64,000 nt of DNA from Arenibacter sp. 6A1 (GTDB lineage Bacteria > Bacteroidota > Bacteroidia > Flavobacteriales > Flavobacteriaceae). Where the stretch lies: the NCBI RefSeq assembly GCF_012272855.1, contig NZ_JAAXCQ010000009.1, positions 1 to 64,000 of the forward strand. The letters run 5' to 3'. The translations under genes and the position numbers were made by a program. Under the pieces are notes generated by a model, which saw only the letters and a list, made by a program, of their open reading frames with translations, made no database searches and was not told where the DNA came from. This document shows, piece after piece, positions 17,517-24,824 of the stretch (its first letter is position 1; each line of letters begins with the position of its first letter).

Positions 17517-17531
17517 TTTTCTCAACGCTTA

Positions 17532-18839
17532 ATGGGAACATTTATAATTGAAGGTGGCCATCAATTGCATGGTGAAATTACACCACAAGGGGCAAAAAAT
17601 GAGGCATTACAAATTCTGTGTGCCGTTTTACTCACATCCGAAGAAGTAACCATTAGCAATATCCCAGATATTGTCGATGTAAATAAGCTTATTTCCTTGT
17701 TGGAGGACCTGGGGGTGAAAACTCAAAAGAAGGCCAAGGGCACCTATACCTTTAAAGCTGATAACCTTAACTTAGACTATCTCCAATCTGCCCAGTTCAA
17801 AGAGGACGGAAGAGGATTGCGAGGCTCTATAATGCTGGTTGGACCATTATTGGCGCGATTTGGAAAAGGATATATTCCAAAACCGGGCGGTGACAAAATT
17901 GGCCGACGAAGGTTAGATACCCATTTTGAAGGCTTTATAAAGTTAGGAGCTACTTTTAGGTACAACAAAGAAGAGCATTTTTATGGGGTAGAAGCTAAAA
18001 AGCTTACAGGTACCTATATGTTGTTAGATGAAGCTTCGGTAACCGGAACGGCCAATATTGTTATGGCTGCGGTTTTGGCAGAAGGAAAAACAACCATATA
18101 CAATGCCGCTTGCGAACCTTATTTGCAGCAACTATGTAAAATGCTCAATAGAATGGGGGCCAAAATCAATGGTATAGGCTCTAATCTATTGGAAATAGAG
18201 GGCGTAGATTCGCTCGGGGGTACAGAACATAGAATGCTTCCCGATATGATAGAAATCGGGAGCTGGATTGGACTGGCTGCCATGACCAGAAGTCACCTGA
18301 CCATAAAAAACGTTAGTTGGGACGACCTTGGACAGATACCTACCGTATTTAGAAAATTGGGAATACAGTTAGAGCGCAAGGGCGACGATATTGTTATTCC
18401 TGAACATAAGGACGGTTATGAAATTCAAAACTATATCGATGGATCTATATTGACCATAGCCGATGCGCCATGGCCAGGGTTAACGCCAGATTTGTTGAGT
18501 ATAATTTTAGTAATGGCTACCCAGGCAAAAGGAGAAGTGCTTATTCATCAGAAAATGTTTGAAAGCCGCTTGTTTTTTGTCGATAAATTAATTGATATGG
18601 GAGCAAAGATTATTCTTTGCGATCCGCATAGAGCTACTGTCATAGGGCACAATTTTGAATCGACCCTAAAAGCGACTACGATGGTTTCTCCAGATATAAG
18701 AGCTGGAGTTTCCCTGCTTATTGCGGCGCTCTCGGCAAAAGGAACATCGACCATTCATAATATTGAACAGATAGACCGTGGATATGAAAATATCGATACA
18801 CGCTTACGTGCTATAGGGGCGAAAATAACCCGACTCTAG
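17532..18839 (+). CDS. murA: UDP-N-acetylglucosamine 1-carboxyvinyltransferase
   Basis: The 435-residue protein shows the EPSP-synthase-like double fold of MurA: HGEITPQGAKNEALQILCA at the start, GRGLRGSIMLVGPLLARFG, PGGDKIGRRRLDTH, and DIRAGVSLLIAAL near the C-terminus. It catalyses the first committed step of peptidoglycan synthesis, joining phosphoenolpyruvate to UDP-GlcNAc in the cytoplasm. The residue at the position of the E. coli active-site Cys115 is aspartate (D121 in PGGDKIG). Such a Cys-to-Asp change keeps activity but prevents alkylation by fosfomycin in other bacteria. The gene is followed by a strong terminator. Confidence 0.96.
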   Translation: MGTFIIEGGHQLHGEITPQGAKNEALQILCAVLLTSEEVTISNIPDIVDVNKLISLLEDLGVKTQKKAKGTYTFKADNLNLDYLQSAQFKEDGRGLRGSIMLVGPLLARFGKGYIPKPGGDKIGRRRLDTHFEGFIKLGATFRYNKEEHFYGVEAKKLTGTYMLLDEASVTGTANIVMAAVLAEGKTTIYNAACEPYLQQLCKMLNRMGAKINGIGSNLLEIEGVDSLGGTEHRMLPDMIEIGSWIGLAAMTRSHLTIKNVSWDDLGQIPTVFRKLGIQLERKGDDIVIPEHKDGYEIQNYIDGSILTIADAPWPGLTPDLLSIILVMATQAKGEVLIHQKMFESRLFFVDKLIDMGAKIILCDPHRATVIGHNFESTLKATTMVSPDIRAGVSLLIAALSAKGTSTIHNIEQIDRGYENIDTRLRAIGAKITRL

Positions 18840-18863
18840 TAGAAAACGAATTTCTGTTATAAT

Positions 18864-18907
18864 AAAAAAAGGCTTCTTGGACACCCCGTCAAAGAAGCCT
18901 TTTTTAT
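18864..18907. terminator. Bidirectional terminator between murA and the VOC gene
   Basis: AAAAAAAGGCTTCTT (18864-18878) pairs with AAGAAGCCTTTTTT (18892-18905). A-run and T-run flank both sides, so it can serve murA (+) and the convergent VOC-fold gene (-). Confidence 0.88.
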
Positions 18908-18922
18908 TTTCCCAAGTAAAAG

Positions 18923-19369
18923 TTAGGGATGTTTTGCGGTATTGATTTCAATCCAATAGCCTTCGGGATCCTGAAGGTAAATTTGTTGCACCCCATCGGT
19001 CCGCAGGGTAATGGCATTTTTCTTTCCGGGCCAATCCTCATAAGGGATTTTGTGGTTCTCCAAGTGGTCGATAAAAGCTTTTAGTTTTTGCGTCGACAGG
19101 CATAGGTGCATGGATTTGTGTTTTTTTATGGGGACGGTATCTTTCTGAATTAGATGTAATTGAGTATTTCCGTGAATTAGAAACCATCTAAAACCAGGCG
19201 AATTATCGGGATGCGGAATTTCTTCCAACTGTAAGACGTCCGCATAAAAATCGCCCGTAGCTTTTAAATCTGTTACAATTAGGGAAGAATGATCTATACT
19301 AAAATCAAATGTCTGTCCATAAGCAATATAACATTGAGCGATAAAAAATAAAAAGAGAAATTGTTTCAT
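18923..19369 (-). CDS. Secreted VOC family (glyoxalase-like) protein
   Basis: The 148-residue protein starts with a cleavable signal peptide (MKQFLFLFFIAQCYIAYGQ) and then one vicinal-oxygen-chelate unit pair: FSIDHSSLIVTDLKATGDFY, HGNTQLHLIQ, SMHLCLSTQKLKAFIDHLE, and QQIYLQDPEGYWIEIN. The histidine in IDHSS, that in MHLCL and the glutamate in WIEIN are in the usual metal-ligand places. An exported VOC protein is uncommon for a glyoxalase I, so it may be another metal-dependent lyase, dioxygenase or binding protein. It faces murA across a shared terminator. Confidence 0.82.
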   Translation of the reverse strand: MKQFLFLFFIAQCYIAYGQTFDFSIDHSSLIVTDLKATGDFYADVLQLEEIPHPDNSPGFRWFLIHGNTQLHLIQKDTVPIKKHKSMHLCLSTQKLKAFIDHLENHKIPYEDWPGKKNAITLRTDGVQQIYLQDPEGYWIEINTAKHP

Positions 19370-19591
19370 AAAAAATAAGGTTGGTAGCCTACAAGTTAGG
19401 AAAAAGAAAAGTCCAAATAAAATGGGCGGTTACAAAAAGTAGTTTGTATAAAGGTAGGGGGCATAATATGTGGTAATCTTTAACCATCTTTTTTCATTAT
19501 TGAATATGTCTAATTCTTATTTGAGTTGTACTATTTCGTTCATTTAAAATTGTCAACTTATCACTTCTTCAATGAACTTCCTTGATTAATG
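19370..19591. other. Gene-free left part of the 19370-19902 spacer
   Basis: AT-rich spacer without coding signal; its right neighbour is the repeat at 19592. From 19715 to 19902 there is also no gene apart from the leader of the ferredoxin-like gene. Confidence 0.5.
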
Positions 19592-19714
19592 GTAACTGTT
19601 ACTAGTTGCTTTAAGGCCGCGTTAGCTATTGCAGCGGCATCCTTTTTTAGCGGGCTGGGCCCGCTAAAAAAGATACAGCGGAAAGAGCGACCCGACAGGG
19701 TAACGCCCAAAATA
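19592..19714 (+). repeat. Dispersed palindromic repeat, subtype A, copy 1
   Basis: This copy runs from about GTAACTG (19592) through GCGTTAGC (19619) to TAACGCCCAAAA (ending 19714). The outer borders GCGTTA and TAACGC are inverted. The core is a 13-base stem (TTTTTTAGCGGGC at 19643-19655, GCCCGCTAAAAAA at 19659-19671) with loop TGG. The reverse complement of the same element lies at 22057-22178, almost unchanged. The core hairpin could also act as a bidirectional terminator. Confidence 0.85.
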
Positions 19715-19902
19715 AAATTAGCATAAAAAAGACTTGCATTTCTTGTAAGGGCCCTATTACCAATACTTTAAATAGCGTTCAAACCTGCTTTTTCCATAAA
19801 TTTAAGTACCTTTATATTAGTGACTATTACCTTGTAAAATCGTTTCAAAGACATTTTAAGGCCCGAAAAAAGGACTATTAATTGGACTAAAATCTTAAAA
19901 TC

Positions 19903-20148
19903 ATGGCTAGTAATGAGATTAAAAAAGAATATACCAATGGTGAGATTACCGTGGTATGGAAACCGAAAAAATGCATACACTCTGGGATTTGCGTAAAAAC
20001 CTTGCCAGAGGTGTACAACCCAAAAGAAAATCCTTGGGTAAAACCCCATAACGCGACTACGAATGCCCTGAAAGCCCAGATAGGCAATTGTCCTTCGGGC
20101 GCCTTGTCCTTTTATATCAACGAAGAAAAAAACAGGCCACACGCCTAA
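19903..20148 (+). CDS. (4Fe-4S)-binding ferredoxin-like protein (divergent Fer4_19 type)
   Basis: The 81-residue protein has a single-cluster pattern: CIHSGICVKTLPEVYNPKEN with two cysteines, then IGNCPSGALSF with a third. This is the divergent 4Fe-4S mono-cluster family, in which one usual ligand is replaced by another residue. It is cytoplasmic, small and acidic-neutral. Members often sit next to N-acetyltransferase genes; here no such partner is adjacent. It is presumably an electron carrier. It is the first gene of the block enclosed by the two subtype A repeats. Confidence 0.85.
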   Translation: MASNEIKKEYTNGEITVVWKPKKCIHSGICVKTLPEVYNPKENPWVKPHNATTNALKAQIGNCPSGALSFYINEEKNRPHA

Positions 20149-20291
20149 ATTGTGCTTCTAAACAAAGTGAGATATGGCCCCTTTAAAAAAATGATGATGG
20201 CTATTTAGATATATATCATGGAATATTGACCTTTAACAGTTTGCTTTTTGTAAATTACTTTTACAAAACAAAAAGCCTAGAATTTTATTCC

Positions 20292-20801
20292 ATGAAAAAA
20301 CTCTTATCCATTGGTTATAGCCTAATTTTAGGGGTAATAGGTTGCAATGACAACAAAGAGGCCATTCCTTTAGACCCTGTAAATTGGGACAGCAAATATA
20401 TTTCTATACAGGAAAAAGATTCTTTGATCATGGGCAGTTCGTACCTGTCCGTCTATTCTTCTATTTACGACGGCACGGAAAAGGTGCTGCACCACTTAAC
20501 CGCTACCACGAGCATTCGCAATATAAATCCTACCGATTCCATTTATATTTTAAAAGCGGCATACTACAATACCGAGGGTACTTTGCTACGGACTTATTTT
20601 AAGAAACCTATATTCCTAAAACCTTTAGAAACGATAGAGATTGTCATAGACCAAGACGATAAACACGGTGGAACCGGAGCCAATTTTATTTTTGATTGGG
20701 CGGTAAAGCCCAAAGATCGTGAGCCCATTTTCGAAGCTGTTATGATATCAACAACGGGGCAACAAGGTATTTCCTTTACGACACAAGGATTAAAATTATA
20801 A
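20292..20801 (+). CDS. DUF3124 lipoprotein
   Basis: I start the gene at the ATG at 20292, which gives a lipoprotein signal (MKKLLSIGYSLILGVIGC, cysteine 18); a longer frame from 20226 starts with TTG and adds a poor leader. The mature part matches DUF3124: GSSYLSVYSSIYDG, TATTSIRNINPTDSIYILKA, TYFKKPIFLKPLETIEIVID, DDKHGGTGANFIFDW and EAVMISTTGQQGISF. Family members are secreted or lipid-anchored beta-rich proteins of unknown function. No close operon partner is evident: the next gene starts 214 bases downstream. Confidence 0.88.
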   Translation: MKKLLSIGYSLILGVIGCNDNKEAIPLDPVNWDSKYISIQEKDSLIMGSSYLSVYSSIYDGTEKVLHHLTATTSIRNINPTDSIYILKAAYYNTEGTLLRTYFKKPIFLKPLETIEIVIDQDDKHGGTGANFIFDWAVKPKDREPIFEAVMISTTGQQGISFTTQGLKL

Positions 20802-21015
20802 GTACTTCTTAATAACTTCCTTATAATAGATTTTTTATAGGTACGATTATAGGGATTTTGGTGTTCAAGGCATGCTAAAATCATGTATATTTAAAACTAT
20901 GAACTGTTTTTCAAAAAAGCGCTACAAATCGTAGGCAATTTTTAAGAGGAACTAATTCAGCCAAATAAATCAACCCTTATAACATTTGTCCAACCCCTTT
21001 TTTAATGATATTACG

Positions 21016-21309
21016 ATGAGTTTTTTACACAGTATCCCAGAAAGTATTTTCGAAACTATAGGTATTACAGCCGGTTTGGGCGCTTGTTTTGTCATTGCCA
21101 TTCAGGTATACAAAGAGTTTAAATTTAAAGGTCTAAGCAGCCTTTCATACGGATTTGTTTTTGGGTGGGTATTTATATACCTCTTCTGGTGTTTTTACGG
21201 AATTCGATTCAATACAGTGGCCCTATGGCTTACCAATGGTATTGCCGTGGTGCTACAAACAACCCTATGTTTTATAGTGGTCAGAAAAAGAAAACTTTAC
21301 GCAAACTAG
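21016..21309 (+). CDS. SemiSWEET/PQ-loop-like small membrane transporter
   Basis: From the ATG at 21016 the product has 97 residues and three membrane helices (about 12-30, 40-62, 67-86). IGITAGLGACFVIAIQVYKE is followed by GLSSLSYGFVFGWVFIYLFW and YGIRFNTVALWLTNGIAVVL. This is the triple-helix layout of SemiSWEET proteins, which dimerise to carry sugars, though the PQ motif is reduced to IQ. A longer frame begins at a TTG at 20986, but the ATG fits better. It is followed after 28 bases by the YhhN gene and may be cotranscribed with it. The substrate is unknown. Confidence 0.72.
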   Translation: MSFLHSIPESIFETIGITAGLGACFVIAIQVYKEFKFKGLSSLSYGFVFGWVFIYLFWCFYGIRFNTVALWLTNGIAVVLQTTLCFIVVRKRKLYAN

Positions 21310-21337
21310 CAAGTAGCTTCTACTATAACTACCGTCT

Positions 21338-22039
21338 ATGAAATTAAAACCAATACCCTTTTTATGGTTTTTTCTGTTGCTTGTTTTTTTGGATCTATGG
21401 ATAGGCATGTCCGATGTTAGCGGTTTTCGCCAGCTAACAAAACCATTAATTCTTATAGCCTTACTCCTTTATTTTGGTCGTTTAGGAAAAACTCTTCCAA
21501 AATCTATCTATAAACCTACCCTATTGGCCCTTTTATTTTCTTTATTGGGTGATATCTTTTTGCTTTATGACACCCAATATGAGCTGTTTTTTATTTTGGG
21601 CCTGGGATCTTTTTTCATGGCCCATCTTTGTTACGCCCTGGTGTTTTTAAAACAACGAAGCCCACAATTCCCATATGGTTTTTGGTATGTTCTTAGCCTC
21701 CTAATTGCTTACGGAAGCACCTTATATCTATTATTGGCAGAAAAATTAGGTCCCTTAAAAATCCCGGTGATACTTTATATCCTAGGAATATTGACCATGG
21801 CCATCACCGCTTTTGCAAGAAAAAAAGAGGCCTCTACAAGACCTTATACCCTTGTTTTTACTGGGGCAGTATTCTTTATAATCTCCGATAGTATTTTGGC
21901 GGTCAACAAATTTTTAACGGCCGTACCCTGGTCACACCTTTTGGTCATGGGCACCTATGCCATGGCACAATACCTTATTGTGATGGGGTTGTTGGGAAGC
22001 AAGGCAGCACCCTCAGCAACCTCTAAAGTAACCATCTAG
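21338..22039 (+). CDS. YhhN family protein (lysoplasmalogenase-like)
   Basis: The 233-residue protein has about eight membrane helices and the YhhN/TMEM86 signature residues: LTKPLILIALLLYFGR near the start, LLFSLLGDIFLLYD (the conserved GD in helix 3), GLGSFFMAHLCYALVF, and FFIISDSILAVNKF near the end. The family includes eukaryotic and Legionella lysoplasmalogenases that split the vinyl-ether bond of lysoplasmalogens; activity of this one is inferred. The subtype A repeat (copy 2) starts 18 bases past its stop codon. Confidence 0.87.
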   Translation: MKLKPIPFLWFFLLLVFLDLWIGMSDVSGFRQLTKPLILIALLLYFGRLGKTLPKSIYKPTLLALLFSLLGDIFLLYDTQYELFFILGLGSFFMAHLCYALVFLKQRSPQFPYGFWYVLSLLIAYGSTLYLLLAEKLGPLKIPVILYILGILTMAITAFARKKEASTRPYTLVFTGAVFFIISDSILAVNKFLTAVPWSHLLVMGTYAMAQYLIVMGLLGSKAAPSATSKVTI

Positions 22040-22056
22040 CTGTTTATAGCATCCTG

Positions 22057-22178
22057 TTTTGGGCGTTACCCTATCGGGTCGCTCTTTCCGCTGTATCTTT
22101 TTTAGCGGGCTGGGCCCGCTAAAAAAGGATGCCGCTGCAATAGCTAACGCGGCATTCAAAGAACTAGTGGCAGTTAAC
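22057..22178 (-). repeat. Dispersed palindromic repeat, subtype A, copy 2 (inverted relative to copy 1)
   Basis: The reverse complement matches copy 1 over its whole length, from GTTAACTG at the right edge through GCGTTAGCTATTGCAGCGGC to TAACGCCCAAAA. The core hairpin arms are 22098-22110 and 22114-22126. The loop reads TGG on the plus strand, as in copy 1, although the flanks are inverted. It sits right after the YhhN gene and may end its transcript. Confidence 0.85.
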
Positions 22179-22695
22179 AATAATGTACGTCCCTGATATA
22201 GGTTGACCACTTAAAAGAAAACGCACTGCACAAAGTCACTTTATGATGTTTAAAAGAAAGGAGCTTTTAAAATTATTGCTGTCACCCTATTCTTTCCTGT
22301 ACGGGCAGGGGCGTGACGCTGAGGATAGAGGTCGAAAACAATATCTACCAGAAACTAAAAACAGACCTCTTAGAAGTCAGGTATAACTGTTTTTTGGGTA
22401 GTAGTTATGAATATTCTTTTTGAGTAGTGAGTCATTAAATAATAATTATTAAAAGCTGTTCTTTAATACTGATATTAATGTCTAATAACGGACTATGCTG
22501 CTTAGGGAAGTATATGTAAAAAAAAGAAAACAGCTTTCTGTACCTCCCCGAGAAACTGCTGTGCCACCTGGATATATTACTTTTTATTAGTCATACATAT
22601 ATGCATGTTTAGTTATATGAAGGGAAAGTTCAAAAGCAATTTTTTGAAGCTAGCAGTTGCATTTATGAAGGTCAGTAGGCTTCTCTTAAAAGAAG
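22179..22695. other. Mostly gene-free spacer
   Basis: Apart from the small frame at 22243-22386, I see no coding signal, RNA gene or repeat in this stretch. Confidence 0.45.
22243..22386 (+). CDS. Possible 47-residue small protein or gene remnant
   Basis: An ATG at 22243 opens 47 codons: a basic start (MMFKRKELLKLLLSPYSFLY) that could pass for a weak export signal, then a polar tail rich in D, R and Q. No family is recognised, there is no clear promoter, and the surroundings are non-coding. It may equally be chance or the 5' relic of a lost gene. Confidence 0.2.
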   Translation: MMFKRKELLKLLLSPYSFLYGQGRDAEDRGRKQYLPETKNRPLRSQV

Positions 22696-22718
22696 AAAAC
22701 CGGGTGTTTCCGGTTTTC
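22694..22718 (-). terminator. Terminator of the pirin gene
   Basis: AAAACCGG (22696-22703) pairs with CCGGTTTT (22710-22717); downstream on the minus strand the sequence is T-rich. Confidence 0.65.
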
Positions 22719-22747
22719 CTAGCTGGTCATCGCTATAAATGGCACGT

Positions 22748-23626
22748 TTATTCTTCTAAATGGCCAAACTTTCCCAAATTATAATCCTCTATGGCCTGCA
22801 CCAATTCACTTTTCGTATTCATCACAAATGGGCCTTGGGCTGCAATAGGTTCGTTGATGGGTGCTCCACTGAGAACAAGGAAAATGGCATTTTCCATGGC
22901 TTCTACCACAAAATCTTCTCCCTTGTTTTCGAATAAAACGAAATGATCTGTCGGTACAACTTCTGTATCGTTTACCTTTATTTCACCCTCTAGTACTAAA
23001 AGGGCAGTGTTATAGGTACTAGGGAAGTTAAAGTCGGTTTTTACGTTTTTGTTTAATCGGGTGTTTAATAAATTTACAGGCGTAAAGGTTGTGGCGGTTC
23101 CTTTTACTCCCTTGTATTCCCCTGCAATAACTTCAACGATACCTTTATTGTTCTCCAGTTCATATTTGTGTATTTGCTCATGGGTAATACCTTGGTATTT
23201 TGGTGCCGACATTTTATCCTTTGCAGGAAGATTTACCCACAATTGAACCATTTGAAATTCGCCCCCAGCTTTGCTAAATTCGGTTTCATGATATTCTTTA
23301 TGTAATATTCCGGCGGCAGCTGTCATCCATTGTACATCACCTTCCTTAATAACCCCGCTATTTCCGGCACTGTCATGGTGGGCAATCCTACCCTTATAGG
23401 CAATGGTGACCGTTTCAAAACCGCGGTGGGGGTGTACACTTACGCCACGTGGTTTATCGGTAGGGGGAAAATAGAACGGAGCATTATAATCCATTAAAAT
23501 AAAAGGACTCATCCTTTCCATATCCAAACGATACCCACTAGGGATAAAATTGTGTACTCTAAATCCATCCCCAACATAATGCGGCGTTTTTGGGGCCACT
23601 ACTATTTCTATATTTTTTGTGCTCAT
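22748..23626 (-). CDS. Pirin family protein
   Basis: The 292-residue protein is a two-domain cupin of the pirin family. Metal ligands are in VSVHPHRGFETVTI and AGILHKEYHE, and the N-terminal block is GDGFRVHNFIPSGYRLDMER. Bacterial pirins bind iron and some act as quercetinases or modulate enzymes; the substrate is not evident here. The adjacent Crp-type gene ends 80 bases upstream on the same strand; a TAACTTTG box between them suggests pirin has its own promoter. Confidence 0.93.
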   Translation of the reverse strand: MSTKNIEIVVAPKTPHYVGDGFRVHNFIPSGYRLDMERMSPFILMDYNAPFYFPPTDKPRGVSVHPHRGFETVTIAYKGRIAHHDSAGNSGVIKEGDVQWMTAAAGILHKEYHETEFSKAGGEFQMVQLWVNLPAKDKMSAPKYQGITHEQIHKYELENNKGIVEVIAGEYKGVKGTATTFTPVNLLNTRLNKNVKTDFNFPSTYNTALLVLEGEIKVNDTEVVPTDHFVLFENKGEDFVVEAMENAIFLVLSGAPINEPIAAQGPFVMNTKSELVQAIEDYNLGKFGHLEE

Positions 23627-23648
23627 GACTTTTTTTTTAATCTATATC

Positions 23649-23656
23649 CAAAGTTA
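23649..23656 (-). promoter_or_regulatory. Candidate -7 box of the pirin gene
   Basis: TAACTTTG on the minus strand, 23 bases upstream of the pirin ATG, fits TAnnTTTG. No TTG is seen at the expected -33 distance, so the call is weak. Confidence 0.35.
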
Positions 23657-23706
23657 AGAAGTATTTAAAGCCTGGGCATTGATCTATGATAAGAAAGGTT
23701 CTAGTC

Positions 23707-24291
23707 CTATTTCAAAGGCTTATTTGCCAGTTCTTTGCGTACCCTGCTTAAACTTTCGGGGGTTATTCCTAGGTAGGAGGCTATCATCCATTGGGGGACC
23801 CTGCTGATTAGGTCGGGATAAAGTTGTATAAAATTCATATACCTGGTTTCTGCCGAAGCACTCAACAAAAGATTGATTCTTTTCTGTTGGTGGCGAATAT
23901 GGTTTTGTAGGGCTATTTGGTTATATTTTCGGAAATACGGACTGATCTCATTGGCCTTTTCTATAAAGTCCGATCCTATGAGGATCACTTCGGTATCTTC
24001 TATAGCGTCTATAAACAGTTCCGATGGTTCGTTAAAAAAGGCACTGCTGCGATCGGCTACAATCCAATTTTCGGAGCCAAACTGAAGGATGTGTTCTTTC
24101 CCAGAGGTATTCATGGTATACGATCTTAAAAGACCTTTTTCTACAAAAAAGGAATGCTTACAGACTTCTCCTGGCCGTAAAATAACCGTGCCTTTGGCTA
24201 TTTTTTTTACAGCCAATTGTTTAATAAGTAGCTCAAAGTTTTCTTCGGATACTTGCGCTTTGGTCTTTAAATATTTGGTAAAGTTCTTCAA
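23707..24291 (-). CDS. Crp/Fnr family transcriptional regulator
   Basis: The 194-residue protein has an N-terminal cyclic-nucleotide-binding-type beta barrel (IAKGTVILRPGEVCKHSFFVEKGLLRSY) and a C-terminal helix-turn-helix ending in MIASYLGITPESLSRVRKEL. It lacks the FNR iron-sulfur cysteines. The short form without a full winged helix is very common in Flavobacteriia. It lies 50 bases downstream of the DUF1801 gene, at the end of the photolyase cluster, and upstream of pirin. The effector and targets are not known. Confidence 0.9.
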   Translation of the reverse strand: MKNFTKYLKTKAQVSEENFELLIKQLAVKKIAKGTVILRPGEVCKHSFFVEKGLLRSYTMNTSGKEHILQFGSENWIVADRSSAFFNEPSELFIDAIEDTEVILIGSDFIEKANEISPYFRKYNQIALQNHIRHQQKRINLLLSASAETRYMNFIQLYPDLISRVPQWMIASYLGITPESLSRVRKELANKPLK

Positions 24292-24341
24292 GGTTTTGGT
24301 TTTTTAGGGATCTATTATTTGGATATGCTCAAGGAATGGCT

Positions 24342-24761
24342 TTAGGGACATTTTTTATCTTTGAAGGTTTCAAAGGAGGTCTTTATCAGCTCGCCGAGGA
24401 CATTTAGATCAATATCGGAAAGACGTTTTATGTACAAGCATGATTTTCCGGTTTTATGGGGCCCTAATTTTTCGAGCAAATCTTGATACTTAGGAAATCC
24501 GGCCATGATGTATATGGAGAAGTTTTGCTTGCGGGGAGAGAATCCGGTCAATAGCATATCACCCTCCCTACCAGTTTTGTATTTATAGTGATACTTCCCA
24601 AAGCCCACAATACTTTCGCCCCACAAAACGGGGGGTTCGCCTGTAATTTTTTGGAACAATGCTGCCAATTCCCAGGCTTCTAAACGTTTTTGCTCGGGTT
24701 CGCAAGCATTTAAAAAAGTACTTACGGAATTGGAGGTAGGTTTTGTTTTGTTCTCGGCCAT
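24342..24761 (-). CDS. DUF1801 domain protein
   Basis: The 139-residue protein matches DUF1801: the ELAALFQKITGEPPVLWGES segment, IVGFGKYHYKYKTGREGDML, FSPRKQNFSIYIMAGF, and the closing CLYIKRLSDIDLNVLGELIK. Such proteins are small, cytoplasmic and of unknown function; they recur near photolyase-type genes in Flavobacteriia. It lies 63 bases downstream of the photolyase gene and is probably read from the same transcript. Confidence 0.9.
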   Translation of the reverse strand: MAENKTKPTSNSVSTFLNACEPEQKRLEAWELAALFQKITGEPPVLWGESIVGFGKYHYKYKTGREGDMLLTGFSPRKQNFSIYIMAGFPKYQDLLEKLGPHKTGKSCLYIKRLSDIDLNVLGELIKTSFETFKDKKCP

Positions 24762-24824
24762 GTCGGATTGTGTTGCTTTAGTCCATTTTCTAGGGGTGTA
24801 TAGGATTAAAGTTACTAAAAAAAC

